Assembly (NCBI RefSeq): GCF_010435965.1
Contig: NZ_JAAGAA010000012.1
Coordinates: forward strand, 1-64,000
Direction of reading: 5' to 3'
Length of the DNA: 64,000 bases
Origin: Crenobacter caeni
Lineage (GTDB): Bacteria; Pseudomonadota; Gammaproteobacteria; Burkholderiales; Chromobacteriaceae
The notes below the pieces were generated by a model. That model was not told where the DNA came from, did not search any database, and saw only the letters and a program-made list of their open reading frames with translations. Shown here one piece after another: positions 1 through 8,806 of this stretch. Every line of letters begins with the position of its first letter. The stretch's first letter is position 1. A program made the position numbers and the translations under genes.

Positions 1-151
1 ACGGGGCACGACCGGCAGCAGTGGCTGCAATGATTTCCAAAGCTTCTGGCTGACAATACTTCGCTTCATGCCAGCCAGATGGGGGCTCGCTCCCGTGGCA
101 TCAATATGGTTTTGTTAGCGGCTCTAAGCAGAAACGTGAGGAAGACCTGCC

Positions 152-1057
152 ATGACGCAACTCAAACAAGCCCTGATCCGTTTTGCCCGCCGCGCCGATG
201 CACGCATCGTCCATATCGATGAAGTCGATAACGGGGCGGCCTGCGCCTGCCATTGCCCCAGCTGTGACGCACCCTTGCTCGCCAAGAACAAGGGCACGGT
301 ACGCGAACACCACTTTGCCCACCTGCAAGGTGTCGGCGGCCCCCATTGCGCGGAAAGCGCGTTACATCTGGCCGCCAAACAAGTGCTGGCCGATCATGCC
401 CGGCTCTACCTGCCCGCCGGCTTGTCCGGCAACGGGCAAGCCGGGGTCAGGCATCTAGATACGGTGTTGCTGGAACAAAGGCTGGAGAGCCCGCACGGAG
501 AAGTGATTGTCGACGCGCTGACGGCTTGCGAAGGCGTGACCTTTGCGGTGGAAGTCGCCGTCACCCATTTTATCGACGCTGAAAAGGCGCGCCGCCTGCG
601 CGCGCTGGCCTTGCCGACGCTGGAAATTGATCTGTCCGGCCTCGCCAGTGACGCGTGGACGTGGAATACGTTGTCTGTGCAAGTGCTGGAGACGCCGGGA
701 AACCGCCGCTGGCTGCCCGATGAACTGCCTTTGGGCGAATTGCCCTGCGCCGAAGTGCGCAAAGCAGAAGAAGCGCCGGCTGAACCGGAACCGGCCAAGG
801 AATTTGATCGCTGGCAAATACCGGTCGGCCCCGGTTACGCGCGCGTCACCCGCTTTAGCAGCGGCAACCACTCGATCTGGCACCCCTCCCACGCCACCAC
901 CGTGCGCAAGATCGTGCAAAAGATCTGCACGGGACGCGGCTACTGGGATAGGGATTATCAAAACTGGGTCGTGTTCCGCCCGTTTATCCAGCAGGTTTTT
1001 GAGGAACTTGCCCGGAGTGTCCAACAACCCAGAGGGCTTGAAAATTCACGCCTGTAA
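152..1057 (+). CDS. CoiA-like nuclease-domain protein
   Basis: Predicted nuclease related to the N-terminal part of competence protein CoiA. Visible are a CPSC pair at residues 35-38, the REHHFAH block at 51-57, and ESALH at 68-72, the zinc-like and linker elements typical of CoiA-like proteins. A PD-(D/E)XK-like core follows (Asp121 in EVIVDAL, then AVEVAVTH around 132-139). The C-terminal third (GYWDRDYQNWVV) matches nothing I recognise. The start has a GAGGAAG ribosome site about 9 bases upstream. At 301 residues it is close to CoiA in size. No competence gene lies beside it and the downstream neighbour is a long palindrome. Composition looks less GC-rich than the rest of the window. The nuclease assignment is family inference; whether it acts in transformation, repair or defence cannot be told. 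Confidence 0.65.
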   Translation: MTQLKQALIRFARRADARIVHIDEVDNGAACACHCPSCDAPLLAKNKGTVREHHFAHLQGVGGPHCAESALHLAAKQVLADHARLYLPAGLSGNGQAGVRHLDTVLLEQRLESPHGEVIVDALTACEGVTFAVEVAVTHFIDAEKARRLRALALPTLEIDLSGLASDAWTWNTLSVQVLETPGNRRWLPDELPLGELPCAEVRKAEEAPAEPEPAKEFDRWQIPVGPGYARVTRFSSGNHSIWHPSHATTVRKIVQKICTGRGYWDRDYQNWVVFRPFIQQVFEELARSVQQPRGLENSRL

Positions 1058-1086
1058 ATGAAGTTAGAAGCTACCACCGTGCCCAA

Positions 1087-1229
1087 CCCCGTCAGGACCG
1101 CGCCGGCGGAAAAGCGGTTGGCGAGGTTTTAAGCTGGCCCTTGTTCGAGCGATTCGACGGTAGCGAATCGCGAGTTGGCCAGCGCCTCGCCAACCGTTTT
1201 TACGCCGGGGTTTCGCGGTCCGTCGGGGG
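1087..1229. repeat. Long nested inverted repeat (about 143 bp)
   Basis: Nested complementary arms: a 12-bp perfect pair at 1115-1126 and 1185-1196; an inner 7-bp pair at 1133-1139 and 1177-1183; an innermost 8-bp pair at 1149-1156 and 1164-1171 around a 7-base loop. Outer arms also pair: 1095-1102 with 1214-1221, and 1103-1108 with 1203-1208, with small bulges. Transcribed, it would fold into one long hairpin. There is no T-run, so it does not look like a simple terminator. No gene is supported inside it; the frames open across it have no credible start. Confidence 0.8.
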
Positions 1230-1239
1230 CGTTTGGGAT

Positions 1240-1316
1240 GCAAGGGGCTTGTCGCTACAAGCCCCTTGCCCGTTCGCCGCGCGGAAGCGGCACTCAAACA
1301 CGTCCGCGTAGCGGAC
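1240..1316. repeat. Cluster of three short hairpins downstream of the long palindrome
   Basis: A perfect 13-bp inverted repeat (1240-1252 and 1257-1269) around a 4-base loop, a 5-bp one (1276-1280 and 1287-1291), and a 6-bp one (1302-1307 and 1311-1316). Together with 1087-1229 they fill the gap between the CoiA-like gene and adhC. The rest of 1058-1392 holds only the adhC ribosome site (AAGGAGAG near 1378). Confidence 0.7.
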
Positions 1317-1371
1317 ACAAAATCCAGCCTCGCTTAAACAATCAAATATTCTGATATGCTACGAATCCTAG

Positions 1372-2508
<1,137 letters not shown>

Positions 2509-2556
2509 CGCACGCACGCCGGGCCGCCCGCGCGCGGCCCGCGCCGGGAGGCTTTC

Positions 2557-3411
2557 ATGGATCTGGAAAAACTTTCCGACAGCCTGTGTTTTGGCGGGCG
2601 GCAACAGCGCTGGCGCCATCGTTCAAGCACCCTTGGCTGCGAGATGAGCTTCAGCGTCTACCTGCCGCCGCAAGCGGCGGAAGGCACGCCGCTGCCGGTG
2701 CTGTATTGGCTGTCGGGCTTGACCTGTACCGACGAGAACTTCGTGCAGAAGGCCGGCGCCCAGCGCATGGCCGCCCAACTGGGGCTGATCCTGGTCTGTC
2801 CGGATACCAGCCCGCGCGGGGCTGAGGTTGCCCGAGCGCCCGACGGCGAGTGGGACCTTGGCCTTGGCGCCGGCTTTTACCTGAATGCCAGCGAAGCGCC
2901 GTGGGCGGCGCACTACCGCATGCACGACTACGTCGCCGACGAGTTGCCGCTGCTGATCGAGACGCACTTTCCGGCCAGCGATCAACGTGCGATCAGTGGC
3001 CACTCGATGGGCGGCCACGGCGCGCTGGTTACCGCCTTGCGCCGGCCGGGGCGCTACCGCTCGGTGTCGGCGTTCGCGCCGATCTGCCACCCCTGCGACT
3101 GCCCGTGGGGGCAGAAGGCGTTCCGCCACTACCTGGGCGACGACGAAAGCCGCTGGCAGGAATGGGACGCCAGTGTGCTGATCGTCCGGGCGCAGGAAAA
3201 GCTGCCGCTGCTGATCGACCAGGGCGAGGCCGACGCCTTCCTCGCCACCCAGTTGCGCCCGGACGCGCTGCTGGCGGCGGCAAGTGCCGCCGGCTACCCG
3301 CTGACGCTGCGTAGGCACCCCGGCTACGACCACAGCTACTTCTTCATCGCCAGCCTGATCGACGACCACCTGCGCCATCACGCAAAGGCGCTGGACCGCC
3401 CAATCCCATAG
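2557..3411 (+). CDS. fghA: S-formylglutathione hydrolase
   Basis: Serine hydrolase (esterase D family) that splits S-formylglutathione into formate and glutathione, the second step of formaldehyde detoxification. The nucleophile motif GHSMGGHG places Ser at residue 150; the acid (near DQGEADAFL, about 228) and the histidine (GYDHSYFF, about 262) complete the triad. The [10 protein letters not shown] block near residues 53-62 is diagnostic of the family. Length of 284 residues is standard. The ribosome site GGGAGG precedes the ATG. It follows adhC closely and ends at a strong terminator. Confidence 0.95.
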   Translation: MDLEKLSDSLCFGGRQQRWRHRSSTLGCEMSFSVYLPPQAAEGTPLPVLYWLSGLTCTDENFVQKAGAQRMAAQLGLILVCPDTSPRGAEVARAPDGEWDLGLGAGFYLNASEAPWAAHYRMHDYVADELPLLIETHFPASDQRAISGHSMGGHGALVTALRRPGRYRSVSAFAPICHPCDCPWGQKAFRHYLGDDESRWQEWDASVLIVRAQEKLPLLIDQGEADAFLATQLRPDALLAAASAAGYPLTLRRHPGYDHSYFFIASLIDDHLRHHAKALDRPIP

Positions 3412-3433
3412 GGCGGCCAATCCTGCCTGCACG

Positions 3434-3470
3434 AAAAACCGGCCAGACTTTCGTCTGGCCGGTTTTGCTT
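3434..3470 (+). terminator. Intrinsic terminator after fghA
   Basis: Perfect 14-bp stem (3435-3448 with 3453-3466) and a TTTC loop, rich in T on the 3' side. The stem core CCGGCCAGAC recurs in the hairpin at 10715-10760 and, unpaired, at 36232. Confidence 0.85.
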
Positions 3471-3852
3471 TTACCAGAGCTGGTACGGCCGACGCGGGAG
3501 ATTAGCCTTGCCCGACCGTTCCGCTGGGGCATACTGTTCATGACGCAATGTCCTCATTCGCCCTACTTTGCCCAAGCTGATTTGCCAAGTCCTGCTCACA
3601 CTATTGCCACGATTTGATCTCCGTGCGACAGTGGACAAGGCTGTGGAATCAAGCGTCACAATGCCGCCAGGGATAGCAAAACAGCAAGGCAACCATGACG
3701 CAGAGCCACTCTTTGTGCCGGATGCACGCATGGCAGGCCAACCACAAATACAAGCCAGAAAAAACCAAAAGCAGAATGAATGGATGCATGATCGCCAGAT
3801 GGCAGGGACAATCGCATTCCATGTTACTAACGATTCATCAGGGGGGAGCATC
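3471..3852. other. Intergenic stretch without a supported gene
   Basis: About 380 bases between the fghA terminator and the channel gene, visibly richer in A and T than its surroundings. The channel frame stays open upstream to 3568, but the added 95 codons are hydrophilic and come before an obvious signal peptide, so I do not count them as coding. A promoter for the channel gene is expected here but I cannot place it. Confidence 0.5.
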
Positions 3853-5499
3853 GTGCGCCCACGCTTCATTTTTTGGCTGGCTGCACTGGCCAGTTTGTTA
3901 TTTTCCTTGTCAGCATCTGCCGTTACGACGCCACCAGGAAAACTGCAAAACCCGCCAACAGAACAGCATGAAGATGCTTCTCTATTCTTGTTCAATCGTA
4001 AAGTCATTACGTTCAAGGCAGATTTTCTTGGCGCCCCCCCATCAATCCGGGCCGAGCGCGCCCATACCCTGCTGGAAAACATGCTCAGCGATGGCGAGGA
4101 CCTGACTGTCTCGATAAGGAGCAATCCGGAAGGGGAACTTGTCATGCTGGGAAACCGCATGGCATTTGCCGTAACAGCAGGGGACGCCGACCCGCTGCTT
4201 GGGCAAACACCGGCCAGCGTGGCGCAAGCAGCGGCAGCCCAACTCAGTCAGATCGTCAGCGAGACCCGCGAATCTCGTAACATGCATTCGATCCTGCTTT
4301 CCTGCCTGTTTACACTGGCGGCGACGGCCTGCTACCTATTCCTGCTATGGATCATGAAAAAAGTCAGGGTTTGGGTAACCGGCCTGCTGATGAGACAAGC
4401 CGAACAACATGTACGCAAACTCCGCATTGGCGACACTCAGATCCTGGATATTCAGCACCTGCTTCCTGCTCTTGGGCACCTGCTCGTTGCCTTGCACTGG
4501 CTGCTCATGGCGTTGCTGACCTATGAGTGGTTAAGTTTCGTTTTCCGGCAGTTTCCCTATACCCGCCCTTGGGGCGAGAGCCTGAATGACTACCTGACAG
4601 GCATTCTGACCGAAGTATTCGGCAGCATTGTCTCCGCGGTCCCTGGGCTGGGCATTGCGCTGGTCATTTTCCTGTTGGCAAGGCTATGTACAAAGCTGAT
4701 GGGGCAAGTATTTGAACGCATGGCCAATGCCGATCAGCCAATCAGCTGGCTCAACCAGGAAACCATGCCGACGACTCGCCGCCTGTTCAGCATTGCCATC
4801 TGGCTGTTTGCCATCGCCATGGCCTACCCCTATCTGCCCGGTTCACAGAGCGAGGCGTTCAAGGGCCTATCCGTTTTGCTTGGCATCATGGTATCGCTGG
4901 GCAGTTCCAGCCTGGTAGGCCAGGGGGCGGCCGGGCTCATCCTGACGTATACCCGCACCTTGCGCATTGGAGAATATGTACGTATCGGTGAACATGAAGG
5001 CACCGTCGTTGCCATGGGAATGTTTACCACGCGCATCCGCACCGGCCTTGGCGAGGAGCTTTGCCTGCCAAATTCCGTGATTGCCAGCACCGTGACCAAA
5101 AACTACTCCCGCACCGTAAAAGGCGCAGGGTATATCATAGATACCACGGTAACCATTGGCTATGACACTCCGTGGAGACAAGTGGAAGCGATGCTGCTCG
5201 AGGCGGCAAAAATGACGCCGGGCATTCTGGAAAGCCCGCCACCCGTTGTATTTCAGACGGCCTTGTCGGATTTTTACCCGGAATACCGGCTTGTCGCCCA
5301 AGCCATACCGGCCCAGCCCCGCCCGCGCGCAGAAATACTGACCATGCTGCATGCCAATATTCAGGATGTATTCAATCGATACGATGTTCAGATCATGTCG
5401 CCACACTACATGGACGATACCGCAACGGCCAAGGTGGTAAAACCTGAAAACTGGTATCTGAAGCCGGCCGCCAAAGAAAAGTCGGATTCGCATGCATAG
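3853..5499 (+). CDS. MscS-family mechanosensitive ion channel
   Basis: Predicted inner-membrane channel that opens under membrane tension and protects against osmotic downshock. I start it at the GTG at 3853 because GGGGGGAG lies just upstream and the protein then opens with a clean signal peptide (RPRFIFWLAALASLLF...SASA). A periplasmic stretch of about 110 residues is followed by several hydrophobic segments. The conserved MscS pore and beta domain appear at roughly 340-430 (LGSSSLVGQGAAGLI, then TRTLRIGEYVRIGEHEGTV and LPNSVI). At 548 residues it is longer than E. coli MscS and closer to the medium-size periplasmic-domain subfamily. Base composition is lower in GC than its neighbours. It ends at a hairpin shared with the convergent amidohydrolase gene. 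Confidence 0.85.
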   Translation: MRPRFIFWLAALASLLFSLSASAVTTPPGKLQNPPTEQHEDASLFLFNRKVITFKADFLGAPPSIRAERAHTLLENMLSDGEDLTVSIRSNPEGELVMLGNRMAFAVTAGDADPLLGQTPASVAQAAAAQLSQIVSETRESRNMHSILLSCLFTLAATACYLFLLWIMKKVRVWVTGLLMRQAEQHVRKLRIGDTQILDIQHLLPALGHLLVALHWLLMALLTYEWLSFVFRQFPYTRPWGESLNDYLTGILTEVFGSIVSAVPGLGIALVIFLLARLCTKLMGQVFERMANADQPISWLNQETMPTTRRLFSIAIWLFAIAMAYPYLPGSQSEAFKGLSVLLGIMVSLGSSSLVGQGAAGLILTYTRTLRIGEYVRIGEHEGTVVAMGMFTTRIRTGLGEELCLPNSVIASTVTKNYSRTVKGAGYIIDTTVTIGYDTPWRQVEAMLLEAAKMTPGILESPPPVVFQTALSDFYPEYRLVAQAIPAQPRPRAEILTMLHANIQDVFNRYDVQIMSPHYMDDTATAKVVKPENWYLKPAAKEKSDSHA

Positions 5500-5500
5500 C

Positions 5501-5527
5501 AAAGTGGCGGGCAATGCCCGCCACTTT
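5501..5527. terminator. Bidirectional hairpin between convergent genes
   Basis: Perfect 12-bp stem (5501-5512 with 5516-5527) with a 3-base loop, directly after the channel gene stop and ahead of the 3' end of the amidohydrolase gene. The T-run is short. Confidence 0.6.
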
Positions 5528-5568
5528 CTCGGCACGATCAGCTAACGCCGCATATTTTTACTATGCCT

Positions 5569-7545
5569 TCAATGGACAGCCAGATTTTGCGCATAAGCAA
5601 TCGCGGTCCCCTCTGCAATCGCCCCCAGCTGGCAGCTGTCGGTATTTTCTGCTAACGAAGCCAGCGGCTCGGACAAAGGCGCTGCATGCTGGTGCAGCGT
5701 GGCCAAGCTGGTTTTTACAGCGCCATCGGTGCGGGCCAGCTTGCGCTTGTTTTCTGCCGGCACCGGGTAGACTTTGCCTTCAAACACCGTCCCCCACACC
5801 GGAATGTCTTTCAGCTTTTTCGGGTCGACCTGGTACGGGTCCTGCTCCAGCACGGTCAGGTTGGCAATCTTGCCGGCCTTGATGCTGCCCAGCAGGTCTT
5901 CCTTGCGCCAAGAGTAGGCCGCTTCAATCGTAATCGCCCGCAGGGCAACATCTACAGAAATCCGCTGTTCGGGTGCGGCGGTCCGCCCGCTGGGGGTGAT
6001 GCGGTTCACGCCAGCCCAAGCCAGGTACAACGGGTCGGAGGGCGCCATCGGCAAATCAGAGTGGAACGAGAGATGCGGCGTATGCTTGATAACCGACGCG
6101 TTGCGCACCATTTGATCGGCCCGCTTCTTGCCCAAACCGTCGGCATACTTGTCGGCAAAACCGACCGGGTAGTAAGGGTTCACGCTAAAGATGGCGCCAT
6201 TCTTGGCCAAACGGGCGATCTGCGTTTCCGTCGAATTGGCAAAATGCACCACCACAAAACGGTGGTCCTGGCGCGGGTTTTCTTGCAGCCGCTTTTCCAG
6301 CGTCGCCAGCACGACCTCTGCGCCAAGGTCTCCATTCACATGGATATGCAGTTGATAGCCCGCATCCCAGAACAGCTTGGCGCGACGTTCCAGATCATCC
6401 GGGTTGATCATCCATTCACCATGGTGGCCATCGGTATAGGGCTCTTTCATTTGCATCAGCTGGGAAATGATCGCCCCGTCGGCAAACAGTTTGATTTGCT
6501 TTGGAAAGAACATCAGCTTCTTGCCTGGCGCCTCGGGTGCCGAGGCCACGGTCTCTTCCACCACGTCCAGCGCCTTGCCCAGCCCTACCTGATCCACAAT
6601 GCCGCGGCCATCCGCCAGGAAGGTGGAATACATCGGTGTATCTTTTGCACCTAGGATCTGCTCGTACAATGCCCACATTTCAGGGGTGACCACTGCGCCC
6701 GGCTCGTTATAAGCGGTGACCCCATTAGCGTGCTCGTACGCCACCATCTGCTTCAGCCCGAATGTCAGGCGCTCTGGCGTCGCGACAATCTTGAGAAAGC
6801 TGGGCAATACTTTGGTGCTCATAAAGCCCCGCTCCCAGAAATGGCCTTCAGCGTAATTGACCATCTTGCTGGCAGAACCCTTGCCCTGAACATCCTGCTC
6901 CGAGATATTCAGCAATTTGAGTGCCGCTGTATTCAGATACACTTCGTGACAGGAACGTTGCCAGATAATGATCGGCCGCGTGCTGCTGATCTGGTCCAGG
7001 ATCTGGCGGTTCATTTTGCCATGCCACAATTTGTGATAGCCCCAACTCACCAGCGGTTCATTCGGCTTGCTCATCTTTTTCTCGGCGGCCTTCAGGCGAG
7101 ACATGTATTCGTCCGGCGTATAGGCCGCCTTAATGCTGTTGCCTGGCAAGTTCCAGTCTTCGGTGGCGATGACTTCGGTTGCCAGCGTCAACGCGCCCAA
7201 CACCGGATGCAAATGCTGGTCGATAAAGCCGGGCATGATGATCTTGTCTTTCAGGCTGTTATCGATGCGTACCGGGCGGTCTCCGGCCAACCGGGTGAGC
7301 TGGCTGACCGTTCCCGCGCCAACAAAACGCTTGCCGCTGATCGCTACCGCCTCGGCCGTTTTTTGCGCGTCCTCCATCGTGATCACTTTTTTGGCCGGGA
7401 AAATAACGACTTCCTGCGCCGCCGTCGCCGCAACCGGGCCGGCCAGCCCCTTGCCGATGGCTTCATTCATCGATCCATCCGCCAGCGCGACATGGGCAAC
7501 ACCGCTCAGAGCAAAGAAAACGCACGTTTTTTTGAGTGAATGCAT
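5569..7545 (-). CDS. Exported YtcJ-like amidohydrolase (658 aa)
   Basis: Metal-dependent hydrolase of the amidohydrolase 3 (YtcJ-like) family; substrate unknown. It opens with a signal peptide (KKTCVFFALSGVAHVALA), so it is probably periplasmic. Family features are the early HLH metal motif (GFIDQHLHPV), an HIHVNGD motif in the middle, the late FHSDLPMAPSDPLYLAW motif, and the LGSIKAGKIANLTVLEQDP composite-domain return. GGAG precedes the ATG. A second, diverged family member lies at 8807-10642, with a diguanylate cyclase gene between them. Composition looks lower in GC than that of the second copy, which suggests separate acquisition rather than recent duplication. Confidence 0.8.
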   Translation of the reverse strand: MHSLKKTCVFFALSGVAHVALADGSMNEAIGKGLAGPVAATAAQEVVIFPAKKVITMEDAQKTAEAVAISGKRFVGAGTVSQLTRLAGDRPVRIDNSLKDKIIMPGFIDQHLHPVLGALTLATEVIATEDWNLPGNSIKAAYTPDEYMSRLKAAEKKMSKPNEPLVSWGYHKLWHGKMNRQILDQISSTRPIIIWQRSCHEVYLNTAALKLLNISEQDVQGKGSASKMVNYAEGHFWERGFMSTKVLPSFLKIVATPERLTFGLKQMVAYEHANGVTAYNEPGAVVTPEMWALYEQILGAKDTPMYSTFLADGRGIVDQVGLGKALDVVEETVASAPEAPGKKLMFFPKQIKLFADGAIISQLMQMKEPYTDGHHGEWMINPDDLERRAKLFWDAGYQLHIHVNGDLGAEVVLATLEKRLQENPRQDHRFVVVHFANSTETQIARLAKNGAIFSVNPYYPVGFADKYADGLGKKRADQMVRNASVIKHTPHLSFHSDLPMAPSDPLYLAWAGVNRITPSGRTAAPEQRISVDVALRAITIEAAYSWRKEDLLGSIKAGKIANLTVLEQDPYQVDPKKLKDIPVWGTVFEGKVYPVPAENKRKLARTDGAVKTSLATLHQHAAPLSEPLASLAENTDSCQLGAIAEGTAIAYAQNLAVH

Positions 7546-7757
7546 ACGGCCGCTCCTGTGGTAAACGCAATGCGAAATAGGGTGTTACATGGATTGTGTT
7601 CCGGCCGTTTGCCGCGCAAGTACGGAGAGCGCTGGCCTAAACCGTGCCCGGGCTCGTGGCGACACCCAATTGACATGGCCGGCGGGCGGTAAAAAATGAT
7701 CTTAGTATTTCCACGGAAAAAGGTAAAATGGGCGCGTCCACTTTGCCAGGAATACGC

Positions 7758-8789
7758 ATGGAGTCCCCGCCACCTGACCGCCTGGCATTGATGCGCACCC
7801 TGTTCGAAACCTACCGCCAGCGCTACCTGAACCGCGACCTGCGGCTGCTTGACGATTTCAGTGACAACTTCACCGGCTACACCGGTTGCGGCGACTTTCT
7901 GGTGCACGATCTTGCGCAATGGCAGGCGATCACCCGCACCGACTTCGCGCAGGTGCCACAGCCTATCCACTGGGAAATGCTCGACCTGCAACTGCAGGAC
8001 CTGGCGCCGGACGTGGTGGTGGCCGTCGCCTTCTTCCATATCCATTTACCGCTGGCGGCCCGCTTTCTGGCGGACGAAACCGCGCGGCTGACGCTGATTT
8101 TCCGCTGCGAGGCCGGCGTCTGGAAGGTCGCGCATAGCGGCATCTCGCTGCCCTACCAGGTGGGCACCGCCGGCGACGAGGTGTACCCGCTGCAAAGCCT
8201 GGCCGAGCGCAACCAGCTGCTCGAGTCGGAAGTGGCCGCGCGTACCGCCGAACTGGAAGAAGCCAACCGCCAGCTCGCGGCGCTGAGCCAAACCGACGGG
8301 CTGACCCATATTGCCAACCGGCGGCTGTTCGACACCCGGCTGGCCGAGGAATGGCAGCGCGCGTGCCGCCATGCGCAACCGTTGACGCTGGCCATGGTCG
8401 ACGTCGACTACTTCAAACATTACAACGACAGCTACGGCCACCTTGCCGGCGACCAGGCCCTGCAGGCACTGGCACGGCTGCTGGCCGCGCATGCCCGCCG
8501 CAGCGGAGAGCTGGCCGCCCGCTACGGCGGCGAGGAGTTCGCGCTGTTGCTGCCTGGCAGCAGCCTTAAGCAGGCGCAAGCCATCGGCCGCGATTTCCTG
8601 GCCGACCTTGACGCGCTCGCGCTGCCGCATGCCGGTATCCCGCTTGGCATTCTGACCGCCAGCGTGGGCGTGGCCAGCCTGGTGCCGGGGCCGGACAACA
8701 CGCCCGCCATGCTGATAGAACAGGCGGATGCGGCGCTATACCGCGCCAAGCAGCGCGGCCGGCACCGGGTCGAAGCCGGCGCCGCGTAG
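7758..8789 (+). CDS. Diguanylate cyclase with N-terminal NTF2-like domain
   Basis: Makes cyclic di-GMP from two GTP. The GGEEF active-site motif starts at about residue 257 (RYGGEEFALLLPG). The inhibitory RxxD site upstream reads RSGE, so product inhibition may be weak. The N-terminal 120 residues resemble an NTF2/SnoaL-like sensor fold (YLNRDLRLLDDFSDNFTGY...). A coiled coil (LAERNQLLESEVAARTAELE) links it to the GGDEF domain. No membrane segment is seen, so it is cytoplasmic. I chose the ATG at 7758 because AGGA lies 8 bases upstream; an in-frame ATG at 7728 would add 10 residues. A TTGACA at about 7671 may be part of its promoter. Confidence 0.88.
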   Translation: MESPPPDRLALMRTLFETYRQRYLNRDLRLLDDFSDNFTGYTGCGDFLVHDLAQWQAITRTDFAQVPQPIHWEMLDLQLQDLAPDVVVAVAFFHIHLPLAARFLADETARLTLIFRCEAGVWKVAHSGISLPYQVGTAGDEVYPLQSLAERNQLLESEVAARTAELEEANRQLAALSQTDGLTHIANRRLFDTRLAEEWQRACRHAQPLTLAMVDVDYFKHYNDSYGHLAGDQALQALARLLAAHARRSGELAARYGGEEFALLLPGSSLKQAQAIGRDFLADLDALALPHAGIPLGILTASVGVASLVPGPDNTPAMLIEQADAALYRAKQRGRHRVEAGAA

Positions 8790-8806
8790 GCGCCGAGACC
8801 GGGCGT

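Noticed and set aside
1064-1318. 84-codon frame on the minus strand across the palindrome
   Set aside because: Arginine-rich translation with no ribosome site; explained by the inverted-repeat structure.
3568-3852. Upstream extension of the MscS-type frame as part of the protein
   Set aside because: Hydrophilic, precedes a clear signal peptide, and the GTG at 3853 has a strong ribosome site.
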